Below are positions 17,914 through 27,245 of a DNA stretch of 64,000 bases, piece after piece. The DNA is taken from NCBI RefSeq assembly GCF_003626755.1, contig NZ_RBCJ01000006.1:337477-401476 (forward strand), in the 5' to 3' direction. The notes under the pieces are model-generated. The model searched no databases, was not told where the DNA came from, and worked only from the letters and a program-made list of their open reading frames with translations. Origin of the DNA: Ulvibacterium marinum (lineage in GTDB: Bacteria; Bacteroidota; Bacteroidia; Flavobacteriales; Flavobacteriaceae). A program made the translations under genes and the position numbers. Position 1 is the stretch's first letter; each line of letters begins with the position of its first letter.

Positions 17914-19347
17914 ATGCGTAAACTGATACTTATTGCGCGGAAAGAAATCAAGATAGCCCTACGGGAAAAGCTTATCGTTTCCCTTGGGCTGCTGATTTCA
18001 TTACTGTTGATGGTAGCATTATATGCGGGGTACCTTGCCTATAAGCAGCAAAAGGAAGCCATTATTCAAACACGTGCCGAGAAAAGACAGCAATGGCTTG
18101 AACAGGGCGATAAGCACCCACACATCGCCGCGCATTACGGAACCTTTGCCTTTAAGCCAAAGACCATTTTCAGTCTTTTCGATTTTGGATTGGACACATT
18201 CACGGGTACATCCGTATATCTAGAGGCACACCACCAACATGAGTTTATGTTCCGGCCCGCCCAAGACCATAGTAGCATGATTCGGTTTGGGGAATTGAGC
18301 GCGGCCATGGTATTGCAAGTACTGCTTCCTTTGCTTATTATCTTTCTTGCTTTCGCTTCTTTTACCCGGGAGCGCGAAAGTGGCACATTACGATTGTTGA
18401 TTAGCCAAGGCGTTTCCTACCGAACGCTTATTTGGGGAAAGGTATTGGCTTATACCATCATGATTACGGCCCTTTTGTTGCCCTTTTTACTTGGAACAAG
18501 CCTACTCGCCACTTCCGGAGTCCGGTCAGAAACCATTTCGGACGTAACTGTTAGAGCGCTGTTGTTGTTTTTGCTTTATGGCATTTACCTATTCCTGTTT
18601 ATTTCCTTTTCCGTATGGGTCTCTTTCCGTTCATCCACCGGAAAGAACGCTCTTTTAACATTACTTACGGTTTGGATTTTTTTCACCATGCTGATGCCCA
18701 AAACAGTGGCCAATATGAGTGAAAATTTTTACAAGTCGCCTTCCATGAGGGTTTTCAAGGCCCAAATACAGGATGACATTGCCAACGGAATGGATGGAAA
18801 CACCCCGCGCTCGGCGCGAATGGCCAAATTGGAAAAGGAATACTTAGATAAATACGATATCGATTCCGTACAGCAATTACCGTTCAATTTTGAAGGGGTA
18901 AGTATGCAAGCCGGAGAAGAATTTAGTAACAGCGTCTATGACCATCATCTGGGGAATCTAAGGAATATTTTTTCCAAGCAGGACCGTCTAGCCAGTCTAT
19001 CCAGTCTCTTGAATCCCTATTTGATCGTTCAGCACCTTTCCATGGGACTTGCCGGAACCGATATTCACACGAGTCTACATTTTGAGGATGAAGTAGAGCA
19101 GTATCGTAGAGGTTTGGTCAAGGAAATGAATAATGATATGGCCCAAAATTCCCGATATGGGGAGTTTTACGAGTATAAGGCAGGGTCCGATTTATGGCGG
19201 CGTATCAAAGATTTTTCCTATCGATCTCCCAAGGCCCTTGACATACTGAAGAATTATAAAACGGAGCTGACCTCTTTGTTGATTTGGCTGACCTTGGTAT
19301 TGATACTATTAAGTTTCCCGGATAGAAAAACTACAAGGCTGTTATGA
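17914..19347 (+). CDS. ABC permease, DUF3526-like, pair 2 subunit A
   Basis: 477 residues, paralogue of the subunit at 11367-12773 over its whole length (shared AHYGTFAFKPK, FTRERESGTLRLLISQG, and PFNFEGxxMQxGEE segments). Same helix, loop and helix plan. It lacks its own ATPase gene, so it may share the one at 10654-11370. It overlaps the next permease by 4 bases (ATGA). A 94-base gap separates it from the lipoprotein, with no terminator seen, so it is probably in the same transcript. Confidence 0.87.
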   Translation: MRKLILIARKEIKIALREKLIVSLGLLISLLLMVALYAGYLAYKQQKEAIIQTRAEKRQQWLEQGDKHPHIAAHYGTFAFKPKTIFSLFDFGLDTFTGTSVYLEAHHQHEFMFRPAQDHSSMIRFGELSAAMVLQVLLPLLIIFLAFASFTRERESGTLRLLISQGVSYRTLIWGKVLAYTIMITALLLPFLLGTSLLATSGVRSETISDVTVRALLLFLLYGIYLFLFISFSVWVSFRSSTGKNALLTLLTVWIFFTMLMPKTVANMSENFYKSPSMRVFKAQIQDDIANGMDGNTPRSARMAKLEKEYLDKYDIDSVQQLPFNFEGVSMQAGEEFSNSVYDHHLGNLRNIFSKQDRLASLSSLLNPYLIVQHLSMGLAGTDIHTSLHFEDEVEQYRRGLVKEMNNDMAQNSRYGEFYEYKAGSDLWRRIKDFSYRSPKALDILKNYKTELTSLLIWLTLVLILLSFPDRKTTRLL

Positions 19348-20783
19348 GTGTAACGTTCAAGACCATAGTCCAATATGAGTGGAGAACTTTTCTCCGCAAT
19401 CGCCATCTGGTTCTTATGTTGATGGTTTTATTCCTATTTGGGGTTTATGCGATCTATTACGGCCAATCGGAAATTAATACCCAGCGGGAAACCATTGAAG
19501 CTATTGTTGACCTAGAGCAGGAAGAATTTGCCAACTACAAGGCCAGCTTTGCCAAAGAAAGGGAAACCCTTGAGCAGGAACGGACGCATGACATTGCCTC
19601 TAGGCCCTCTTTTGCATGGTACCGGCATGGTTATCACGCCATTTTGTCCCCACATGACTATGCTGCACTGTCCATTGGTCAACGCGACCTTTTTCGCTAT
19701 TACTATCGCCTTACGGGAATGAGTCTTCATTACCAGCTCTTTGAAAATGAAATTGCCAACCCGGCCAATCTGATGGCGGGAAACTTTGACCTGTCTTTTG
19801 TACTCATTTATCTGTTTCCACTTTTAATTATCGTTTTCTGTTACGGATTGTTTTCGGCGGAACGAGAGAATGGCACGCTACCATTATTGCTGGTACAATC
19901 GGTTAGCATTCGAAATATTATTTTGATTCGATTGGCATTCTATTTTGTACTGATCGTTAGTCTTGCCCTTTGTATTTCGTGTATCGGTTTGGTGACATCG
20001 GGCAATCCGTTGGACAAGAAAAACCTAGGGCCCGCAATTATCTGGTTGTCCGGAGTATTCCTGTATTGCGCATTTTGGTTTGCCTTGATGTTCCTTATCA
20101 TCAGTTGGCGTAGAAGTTCAGCTTTTAATGCCATGGTGGCCGCTGGCCTTTGGTTATTGTTCCTGATTGTTGCTCCAGGAATATTGAACATAGTCGTTAC
20201 CTCAAAATATCCACTTAGCAGCGCAACTCTGGCCGGTCTGACTCGAAGGACAGGTCTTGAAAATGAAAATGATGAAAATGAGTCACGGGAAGTAATTATG
20301 GAATTCCTTGCACATCAGCCCAAACTTAAGGGCAGCGATAGCTTAATCCGTAATAATACCCTTGCCAAGGCGTACGCCGCTTTTACATCCTTAAAGGATA
20401 TCAATAGTAAGGCTGAGGTCGATCGATACTCTCAACAGGTAATGAACAGAAATAAATGGTCGGGCGGTTATTATTGGCTCAGCCCGGCCGTGAATCTACA
20501 AAATATAATGGCACAGGTGGCCGAAACCGATTTGAGGACATTCCTGCGATTTCAGGAAGCCCTAACGCACTTTCATGAGAGTATCACGGATTTTTACTTT
20601 CAAAGACTCTTTTGGGACAAACCCATACACCTCAAAGACTATTCACACCTCCCTTCCTTCAAAATGCAGAGTGACCCTTTAAATAAGAATAATGATTGGA
20701 CGGGACTGGTTACAATGGCTTTGTCCGCTGCAGTAGTATTTTTTATGGGATGGGTAATCATGAACAAAAAGATGCCTTTATGA
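19344..20783 (+). CDS. ABC permease, DUF3526-like, pair 2 subunit B
   Basis: 479 residues, with an N-terminal helix, an extracytoplasmic segment, a LFPLLIIVFCYGLFSAEREN coupling region and a final helix before a short basic tail. It is closest to the protein at 12775-14205 (both share PxxLxxGxFDLxFVxIYLxPLLII). Translational coupling on both sides (ATGA with the gene before and with the alanine racemase-like gene after) makes this a tight operon. Confidence 0.87.
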   Translation: MSVTFKTIVQYEWRTFLRNRHLVLMLMVLFLFGVYAIYYGQSEINTQRETIEAIVDLEQEEFANYKASFAKERETLEQERTHDIASRPSFAWYRHGYHAILSPHDYAALSIGQRDLFRYYYRLTGMSLHYQLFENEIANPANLMAGNFDLSFVLIYLFPLLIIVFCYGLFSAERENGTLPLLLVQSVSIRNIILIRLAFYFVLIVSLALCISCIGLVTSGNPLDKKNLGPAIIWLSGVFLYCAFWFALMFLIISWRRSSAFNAMVAAGLWLLFLIVAPGILNIVVTSKYPLSSATLAGLTRRTGLENENDENESREVIMEFLAHQPKLKGSDSLIRNNTLAKAYAAFTSLKDINSKAEVDRYSQQVMNRNKWSGGYYWLSPAVNLQNIMAQVAETDLRTFLRFQEALTHFHESITDFYFQRLFWDKPIHLKDYSHLPSFKMQSDPLNKNNDWTGLVTMALSAAVVFFMGWVIMNKKMPL

Positions 20784-21994
20784 AAAAGAATAGGAGACAG
20801 TTCATTTACGAATCCTTTACGGGATTGGTTACCATGACCATGGGTCCGTATGTATTAGGTCAAAATCACGTTTTCGCCAGTAGATCGTATGATAGTAAAC
20901 CTTGGATAGAACTATCCAAGGCCGCTTATCTGCACAATGCTTTGCAAATAGGTAAAATGGTAGGGGGGAAGCCCATCATAGCAGTACTGAAAAATAACGC
21001 CTACGGTCTAGGTGATGTTGAAGTAGCGAAAATTTTGGAAGGCTCATCGTCCATCATAGCGGTTGCTTTGGTAAAGGATGAGCGGGCCATCGCTTTAAGA
21101 GCAGCTGGATTTTCAAAACCCATCTTGCTCATGGGAGATTTTGATAGCGTAAGCGCCAACACTCTTCTAGAACGGGAAATCACTTTAAGTATTTTTTCAA
21201 AAACTTCCTTCAAAAAAATAAATGAGCTTGCCCTAGGTACAAATAAGGCCATAAAGGTTGCACTCTATATAGATACCGGTTTGGGTAGAATGGGCATTCC
21301 CTTTAAGGAAGCGGTACATATAGGAGAAGAAGTTGCCAAAAATAATAGGTTATCGATTACCCATACCTTCTCCACATTGACTACGCCAAAAGACTTTGCG
21401 GAACAGCAAATTAAGCGTTTTGAGGAAATTATAAGGAAATTGAACGGAAAAGGAATAACAACCGGGATAAAGCATTTGGCTCCGTCGCTTTCGCTTTTAG
21501 ACCTGCCAAAATCGCATCAAGAAGCAGTGCGACCCGGTATTTTGCTACATGGTTCCTTTCCCTTGGTCAATAGGCCCGAAGCCAAAAACTATCCACTTCA
21601 AGTACCGTATCGGCTCAAAGCCCCGATAATCCGTCTCGAAAAATTGAAGACAGGTGACACCATTGGTTTTTCCCGATTCTACAAAGTAGAACAAGACGAA
21701 TGGATTGCCACACTCCCTTTGGGTTGGGCAGATGGTTATGATAGTGGAGCGGAAAATGGGGCCATGGTTTTATTGGCAGGTGAGCTCTATCCCGTCGTAA
21801 ATGTAAATGCCAGCCATACCAATGTTTCGCTCGGATCTAAAACGAAAATTAGGGTAGGGGACGTAGCTACCTTGATTGGTCCAGAGCGACCGGAAATTAC
21901 CCCGGAAGGCTTTGGCAAGCTGATAAAGGGGCACAACTATTTACAAATCAATTACAAGGAATCCATCCCTAAAAAGACATATGAAAGTTTTTAG
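20780..21994 (+). CDS. Tat-exported alanine racemase-like PLP enzyme
   Basis: 404 residues from the ATG overlapping the permease stop. The N-terminus carries a twin-arginine signal (KNRRQFIYES plus a hydrophobic stretch), so the folded, cofactor-loaded enzyme is probably exported. The body is the Alr barrel: a PLP-lysine segment AVLKNNAYGLG, GLGRMGIPF, and HLAPS. The C-terminal beta domain has GWADGYDSG and the GDVATLIG closing strand. Broad-specificity periplasmic racemases make non-canonical D-amino acids. Its place inside a metal-uptake operon is unusual and may point to a D-amino-acid-containing metal ligand or to cell-wall remodelling. Confidence 0.85.
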   Translation: MKKNRRQFIYESFTGLVTMTMGPYVLGQNHVFASRSYDSKPWIELSKAAYLHNALQIGKMVGGKPIIAVLKNNAYGLGDVEVAKILEGSSSIIAVALVKDERAIALRAAGFSKPILLMGDFDSVSANTLLEREITLSIFSKTSFKKINELALGTNKAIKVALYIDTGLGRMGIPFKEAVHIGEEVAKNNRLSITHTFSTLTTPKDFAEQQIKRFEEIIRKLNGKGITTGIKHLAPSLSLLDLPKSHQEAVRPGILLHGSFPLVNRPEAKNYPLQVPYRLKAPIIRLEKLKTGDTIGFSRFYKVEQDEWIATLPLGWADGYDSGAENGAMVLLAGELYPVVNVNASHTNVSLGSKTKIRVGDVATLIGPERPEITPEGFGKLIKGHNYLQINYKESIPKKTYESF

Positions 21995-22823
21995 CCTCCT
22001 AATTCTACTCTGTTTCACGCACCCAGCTCTTGGTCAAGGAAATTATTTTGGGCTTAAAGATGGCACCAACCTCTATGTTGAGGAAACAGGTAAAGGGGAA
22101 ACACTTCTGTTCATTCCCGGTTGGACCATGACCCATCGATTTTTTGAAAAGCAAAAGGAGCACTTCTCTGAGCGATATCACGTGGTCCTATATGACCCCA
22201 GAGGGCAGGGGAGGTCGGATAAAACCACCTATAAGAATACGTATGCCCATCACGCGATGGACCTTAGGGAATTGATTTTACAGAAGGACTTGAATGAAAT
22301 TGTCTTGATTGGCTGGTCCAGTGGCTGCCTTACCCTATACGAATATCTGCGGACATTTGGAGTAGATCGTGTCCGTAAGATGGTGTTTATCGATGAACCT
22401 CCCAAATGGATAGGAAATAGAGAGAAAGAATGGGTATATGGAACTTTTGATGATTACCGAAGTAGCCTAAAAGGAATAATTTCAGGGCCTTCGGAACCCA
22501 ATGACATTATTGATTGGATGCTCAATGATTCCATTGATGACCCCACTAGAAATTGGATGCGAAAGGAAATACGGATGACACCCCCTCATATTGCCCTAAG
22601 CCTTTACATAGACGGACTGGTATCGGACTATACAAAAGAAGTGGACCAACTAGAAATACCTTCGGTTTTTATGGTAAGGGATTCCTGGTATGACCAAGCT
22701 AACACTTGGCTTAAAATCCATGTCCCCGAGGCAAAAATTAAGGCAATTACCAGTCATGCCATGTTTTGGGAAAGAGCTGAAGAATTCAACACATTATTAG
22801 AAGATTTTATCGATTCAAAATAG
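21981..22823 (+). CDS. Secreted alpha/beta hydrolase
   Basis: 280 residues with a signal peptide (MKVFSLLILLCFTHPALGQ). The oxyanion segment is FIPGW, the nucleophile elbow is GWSSG, and a late SHAMFWE supplies the His; the acid is probably the Asp in the VRDSW region. This is the standard serine hydrolase triad. It overlaps the racemase gene by 14 bases, so the two products likely act together in the periplasm. The substrate is unknown. Confidence 0.85.
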   Translation: MKVFSLLILLCFTHPALGQGNYFGLKDGTNLYVEETGKGETLLFIPGWTMTHRFFEKQKEHFSERYHVVLYDPRGQGRSDKTTYKNTYAHHAMDLRELILQKDLNEIVLIGWSSGCLTLYEYLRTFGVDRVRKMVFIDEPPKWIGNREKEWVYGTFDDYRSSLKGIISGPSEPNDIIDWMLNDSIDDPTRNWMRKEIRMTPPHIALSLYIDGLVSDYTKEVDQLEIPSVFMVRDSWYDQANTWLKIHVPEAKIKAITSHAMFWERAEEFNTLLEDFIDSK

Positions 22824-22829
22824 AAAAAT

Positions 22830-25034
22830 ATGAGATTTTTTTACCTCGTTCCATTAGTTTTTTGTTCTGTGGTGGCTTTATCACAAGAGAACCAGAACTT
22901 CCCACCGCCAGAAACACCTTTGACCATAAAGGCGGTTAAAGCAACGGGAGATATTAAATTGGATGGCAGACTCTCCGAGACCGATTGGGAAAAAGTAGAA
23001 GTTACTTCCGATTTCTTTAGAACGGAACCCAGACAGGGCGGAAAAGTCAAGTACAAAACGGAAGTTCGCTTTCTCTACGACGATAAAAACCTGTACATCG
23101 GCGCTTTTTGCAAGGATTCCGTGGGAGTACAAGGAGTGAGGATTCAGGACTTGCGTAGGGATTTCAGCTGGGGGGAAAATGATATTTTTGGCATAGCCCT
23201 TGATCCCCAAAATTTGAAACAGTACGCTCAAGGCTTTCAAACTACACCCTATGGAAACCAAAGGGATTTTCAGAATTTTAATGGTAATAATTTTGATACG
23301 GGATGGAATACCCTCTGGCGAGTAAGAACACAACGAACCGATACCGGGTATACCGTAGAAATGGCCATCCCCTTCAAAAGTCTACGATACAACCTTCCGG
23401 AATCGGGCAATACCGTTGAATTGGGGTTTACTTTGGTACGCTACGCCCGAAGGGATATTGAGGTTTCTACTTTTCCGGCCATTCCCCAGTCGTTTACGCC
23501 CTATCGGATGACCTATGCGGCCAAACTTACGGGTATTGAAGCCCCACCACCTTCTACCAATATAAGAGTGGAACCATATGCTTTGTATCAATATGATGAA
23601 AACAAAGAAGGGACTGAGCTGCTCGATAAATTGAACGAGCCAAAAATAGGTGCGGATGTTAAGTGGGCCATTGATCCAAAAACGGTACTGGACCTTACGG
23701 TAAATACCGATTTTGCCCAAGCTGATGTTGATTTGGCCGTGAATAACTTGGAGCGTTTCAATATATTTTTTCCTGAACGTAGACAGTTCTTTTTGGAAAA
23801 TTCCGGTATTTGGGCCGGTGGTCTACAACAATCCATTCGCCCCTTTTTTAGTCGGCGAATTGGTCTTCAAGGGGAATTCAATGCCATACCGGCACCCATA
23901 GATGTAGGTGCCCGTTTTACCCAGCGAACCGAAAAAAGTGCGTTTGCGGGACTTTTTGTACGTCAACGGGAAACCGAGAACTCGGCCGGGGGCAACTTTG
24001 GGGTATTTAGATATCTAAAAAACTATGGCAGAGAAAACAATGTGGGTCTTATGGTTACGCACAGACTTGATGATAGCTATGCCGAACTGGACCTGGAGAG
24101 CAATAACAATACTACCATTACACTGGACGGACAAATACGCCCCAAGAGCCAATGGGATGTTCAGTACTTGTTATCCACCTCTATAGATGAGTTTACGGGT
24201 AATACCGGCTTTGCCGGACGTATCTTTGTCGGCAACGACTCCAACAAATATTACTATGGGTGGGTCACGGAATATACGGACGCCAACTATAACCCCAGAA
24301 TGGGTTTTGTACGGCAAAATGATGTTATACGTCACAATCCCGGAGGGTATTATATTTGGAGGCCCAAAAAAATTGATTGGATCAGAAGATGGGATCCGGG
24401 GCTGTTTGCCAATTATAATCATGATGCCACCGATCCTAGTAGCTTTCAACAGGCCAATCTTTATATTTTCCCTGTATTCACTTGGTTTAAGGACAATAGT
24501 TTTTTGGAAATTTCCACCACCCCGACATGGCAGAATATCAATTTTGATTTTGCGCCCTTAGGTTTGGAGATTGCACAAGACAGATACTTCTATACCCGGT
24601 ATTTAATCCAGTACAATACAGACCAGTCCAAAAAATGGTCCGGTGATGTTGGCGTAGACTTTGGGGATTTTTACAACGGTACCCGGACCACCATTAACGC
24701 TGCAGCCCGATTTGCGCCCATTCCCCATGCCACACTTACGCTCAATTATGAACACAATGATATTAATGGTGTTGGTATAGAACAAGCAGATTTGGATACG
24801 GACCTGTATACGGCAAGCCTTAGGCTGGCCTTAAATCCCAGGGTACAACTATCCACTTTTTATCAGTACAATAGTTTTAACGAACAAGGAAGATGGAACG
24901 TACGTTTTAGCTGGGAGTATATGCCCTTATCCTTTATTTACTTAGTATTTAACGATACCCAGACCGATATTTTCGATCCCGTTCAGCAGAGCACACAATT
25001 CATTAGCAAGATTACTTTTTTAAAACAGTTTTAG
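22830..25034 (+). CDS. DUF5916-type outer membrane protein with N-terminal CBM9-like domain
   Basis: 734 residues. A signal peptide, then a domain starting IKLDGRLSETDWEKVE that matches the CBM9/DOMON-like N-terminal module (about 30-230). The long C-terminal part, with alternating hydrophobic strands and a closing FISKITFLKQF, is a DUF5916-type beta-barrel. The function of this family is unknown; some are labelled hydrolase or carbohydrate-binding only because of the N-terminal module. It is the last gene of the + strand locus, 6 bases after the hydrolase. Confidence 0.8.
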   Translation: MRFFYLVPLVFCSVVALSQENQNFPPPETPLTIKAVKATGDIKLDGRLSETDWEKVEVTSDFFRTEPRQGGKVKYKTEVRFLYDDKNLYIGAFCKDSVGVQGVRIQDLRRDFSWGENDIFGIALDPQNLKQYAQGFQTTPYGNQRDFQNFNGNNFDTGWNTLWRVRTQRTDTGYTVEMAIPFKSLRYNLPESGNTVELGFTLVRYARRDIEVSTFPAIPQSFTPYRMTYAAKLTGIEAPPPSTNIRVEPYALYQYDENKEGTELLDKLNEPKIGADVKWAIDPKTVLDLTVNTDFAQADVDLAVNNLERFNIFFPERRQFFLENSGIWAGGLQQSIRPFFSRRIGLQGEFNAIPAPIDVGARFTQRTEKSAFAGLFVRQRETENSAGGNFGVFRYLKNYGRENNVGLMVTHRLDDSYAELDLESNNNTTITLDGQIRPKSQWDVQYLLSTSIDEFTGNTGFAGRIFVGNDSNKYYYGWVTEYTDANYNPRMGFVRQNDVIRHNPGGYYIWRPKKIDWIRRWDPGLFANYNHDATDPSSFQQANLYIFPVFTWFKDNSFLEISTTPTWQNINFDFAPLGLEIAQDRYFYTRYLIQYNTDQSKKWSGDVGVDFGDFYNGTRTTINAAARFAPIPHATLTLNYEHNDINGVGIEQADLDTDLYTASLRLALNPRVQLSTFYQYNSFNEQGRWNVRFSWEYMPLSFIYLVFNDTQTDIFDPVQQSTQFISKITFLKQF

Positions 25035-25136
25035 GGTTGGCCAGTGAATTTACAGATGTAAATTGTTAATAAACACCAATATTCAACCATTACCTAACCT
25101 TAAGGGATTGATGGTTTATAAGGGGAGTGATGAATG

Positions 25137-26195
25137 TTATTTCTTGTTCATCGCACTGGGGAAGGCTCCAATATTCATAATGGTTTCACCGGTGTTGATA
25201 GGTGGGGTGCCAATCATATATAATATCATTCCGTCCTGGGAGGCTGTGATGTCCTCTAATTTTTTGCCAAAAAAGTCCGTGATATAACCAATATGCTCAC
25301 CAGTTGTGATAGTATCACCTGCTTTTTTATCCGTATAAAAAAATCCAGTAGACTTACTTTTGGTAGTAGAACGTTTGGCTATGATAACAGGCTTTTTTGC
25401 AGTTGTCCGTGTTATGGGCAGCATATCTAAGTGCCCCAAAAGAGAAAAAATCCCCTGGACGATTATATCTGCTTCCTCTTCACCTGGTATACCCAATCGG
25501 CCACACTCAATATCCACCGCCGGAATATTACGATGAAAAGCTTCTTGCGAACAATACAAACTTGGTTTTTCAAGTCTTTCTTTTGAAATATTGAAAACAA
25601 TAGAATAGTCAAATCCCATGGCCAAGGCCATTTCCTGGCCTTTTATGGAAGCTTCTGGAAGTGCATCGGATTGGTACCAAGCGTTGTATGGCCTTAAATC
25701 CTCAGGAGCATCTCCTGCATGCATATCAACAAAAAAGTTGGATTTGGCAATAATCTCCCTGGTAAGAATGTGGGCCATTTTCTCCGTAATGGAACCCTCC
25801 TTTTTTCCTGGAAACGAGCGATTTAAATTCTTATTATCAATTGGATTAACAAAGGGACTTCTGTCCAAAAATGCCGGTACATTTGCTATTTGCACCAAAA
25901 TAATTGTACCGCTTAAACTTTGCGGATCAACTTTTTGATTTAGGTGTTGCGCAGCAAGGATAGGTGGGTATTCATAACCATGTATCCCCGCAGTAATACC
26001 CAAAACCGGTCCTGGTTTTGAACCGTGGAACACCGTAATTGGAATAAATGTACTGTCTTTGCCATCAGTAACGGGAATCTTGAAATGTTTTTTAGTACTT
26101 GGTTCTACCTCGGTTTTATGGAAGGAAAAAGACTGCTGTCCAGTGGACTGCCAACAAATGGATAAAAAAATTAAAAGTATCGCAAGAAAACGCAT
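25137..26195 (-). CDS. Secreted succinylglutamate desuccinylase/aspartoacylase family (M14-like) zinc enzyme
   Basis: 352 residues with a signal peptide (MRFLAILLIFLSICWQSTGQ). Zinc ligands are visible as H-G-Y-E in GITAGIHGYEYPP and the second His in FFVDMHAGD. The family cleaves amide or ester bonds of N-acyl amino acids or related small molecules. Here it is periplasmic or secreted. It converges on the DUF5916 gene with about 100 bases between the stops, in which an 18-bp palindrome (25047-25064) is present. Confidence 0.85.
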   Translation of the reverse strand: MRFLAILLIFLSICWQSTGQQSFSFHKTEVEPSTKKHFKIPVTDGKDSTFIPITVFHGSKPGPVLGITAGIHGYEYPPILAAQHLNQKVDPQSLSGTIILVQIANVPAFLDRSPFVNPIDNKNLNRSFPGKKEGSITEKMAHILTREIIAKSNFFVDMHAGDAPEDLRPYNAWYQSDALPEASIKGQEMALAMGFDYSIVFNISKERLEKPSLYCSQEAFHRNIPAVDIECGRLGIPGEEEADIIVQGIFSLLGHLDMLPITRTTAKKPVIIAKRSTTKSKSTGFFYTDKKAGDTITTGEHIGYITDFFGKKLEDITASQDGMILYMIGTPPINTGETIMNIGAFPSAMNKK

Positions 26196-26386
26196 GTTTT
26201 TATTTTTTGCGAAGATACCTCATTAAGTTTTTGAAATGCACTTGCCTAGGCCAAGCTTGTTATTTAAAAGTTTTGGTAAATCCTTTCTTTTCAATCCCAT
26301 TTCAAATATGAGTGGCACTATCGCTTCTTGTAAAGAAGTAATTCCCATAAAGGAACAAATCTTCTTGTAACCGTTCATGTATACAT

Positions 26387-26791
26387 TTAGCAATTGGCAC
26401 AGATCCCCTTGACAATGGTCTGCACTTGGTTTGTCTGGAACCCCTTGGGAACAATAGGTTGTATGGGGATCGATTCCTCCATACAGTATACTGTTTCACA
26501 ACATTCACATACGAAATGGGCGTGTCCATTGCCTTTCATAGGGGATTCTCCAAACGCATATTTGGCCATTCCGGAATGGTCGTCAATACGGTGGATAATA
26601 CCCGCTTGCTCAAAGCTTGCCAAGTTTCGGTACAAGGTAGACTTATCTAGTTCTTCCACAAATGCCGCTTGTAAATCGTTATAGGATTGTGCGTGTTCCA
26701 TATTTATGAAATGTTGGATCAATGCAATACGCACCTTGGTCTTTTTTAATCCTTTCTGTTTCAAGAGTCGTTCGTAGCCTTCTTTTTTCAT
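26387..26791 (-). CDS. Fur-family regulator, probably Zur
   Basis: 134 residues. An N-terminal winged helix (about 1-75, with DKSTLYRNLASF recognition helix) and a C-terminal metal domain with HAHFVCECC (C95/C98) and a closing C131-A-N-C134, the paired Cys sites that hold structural zinc. The protein is the last gene of a five-gene - strand operon, 12 bases after the small CxxC protein gene. Together with a COG0523 GTPase and His-rich transporter in the same window, this favours zinc as the sensed metal. The palindrome at 29570-29590 is its likely operator. Confidence 0.85.
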   Translation of the reverse strand: MKKEGYERLLKQKGLKKTKVRIALIQHFINMEHAQSYNDLQAAFVEELDKSTLYRNLASFEQAGIIHRIDDHSGMAKYAFGESPMKGNGHAHFVCECCETVYCMEESIPIQPIVPKGFQTNQVQTIVKGICANC

Positions 26792-26803
26792 CCCTAGGTA
26801 GCT

Positions 26804-27241
26804 TTATTTGAAACTTATGGCATCGGCATCTTCGATCCGATAGTAACAGGCGTTCGGATTATTCTCGTTCAAATACAATATCCCTTCTACCGAGAGCAAT
26901 TCGTCCATCACAAAGGATGGTTTTTCGACAAACTTTAAATCCAATACCGTTTCTGGGCCTCCATTACCACAGAAAAAACAGGAAGCCATTGGATTTTTAG
27001 AGAGGAGATATATGGATTGTTGACTATCCAAGACCAACAGATACCCCGTGATTACAACTTTTTTTCCTTCCAAAGCCTTCATTTTAGGTGAGAAGTTTGC
27101 CTCTTGGAAAGCTGGAAAGATATTTTCCGGTGAGGGCACTTCCCAAGAAATTCCCTCAGAGAGGTCGGACCAACCTAAAACAGTCTGTGCATTGGTATCC
27201 AACCCTATCCAGCACCCTACTATGAAAAGAAATATTCGCAT
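26804..27241 (-). CDS. Small secreted metal-related protein with ASCFFCG motif (copy 2)
   Basis: 145 residues with a short signal peptide. The central motif is NPMASCFFCGNGGPET, followed by beta strands, an arrangement similar to the DUF3299-like OB-fold proteins that accompany Zur-controlled ABC systems. It is a paralogue of the next upstream gene (27246-27686); both share the Lys-Val-Gly/Val-x-Ile-x-Gly-Tyr-hydrophobic core and the same Cys motif. Likely a periplasmic zinc carrier or handover protein. Confidence 0.7.
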   Translation of the reverse strand: MRIFLFIVGCWIGLDTNAQTVLGWSDLSEGISWEVPSPENIFPAFQEANFSPKMKALEGKKVVITGYLLVLDSQQSIYLLSKNPMASCFFCGNGGPETVLDLKFVEKPSFVMDELLSVEGILYLNENNPNACYYRIEDADAISFK

Positions 27242-27245
27242 TTTT

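Noticed and set aside
22881..23333. 150-codon antisense frame inside the DUF5916 gene
   Set aside because: Antisense shadow of a well-supported gene.
25047..25064. 18-bp palindrome (8-2-8) between two convergent genes as terminator
   Set aside because: The 2-base loop is too tight for a stable hairpin and there is no T-tract; it could be an operator, but no start codon is nearby.
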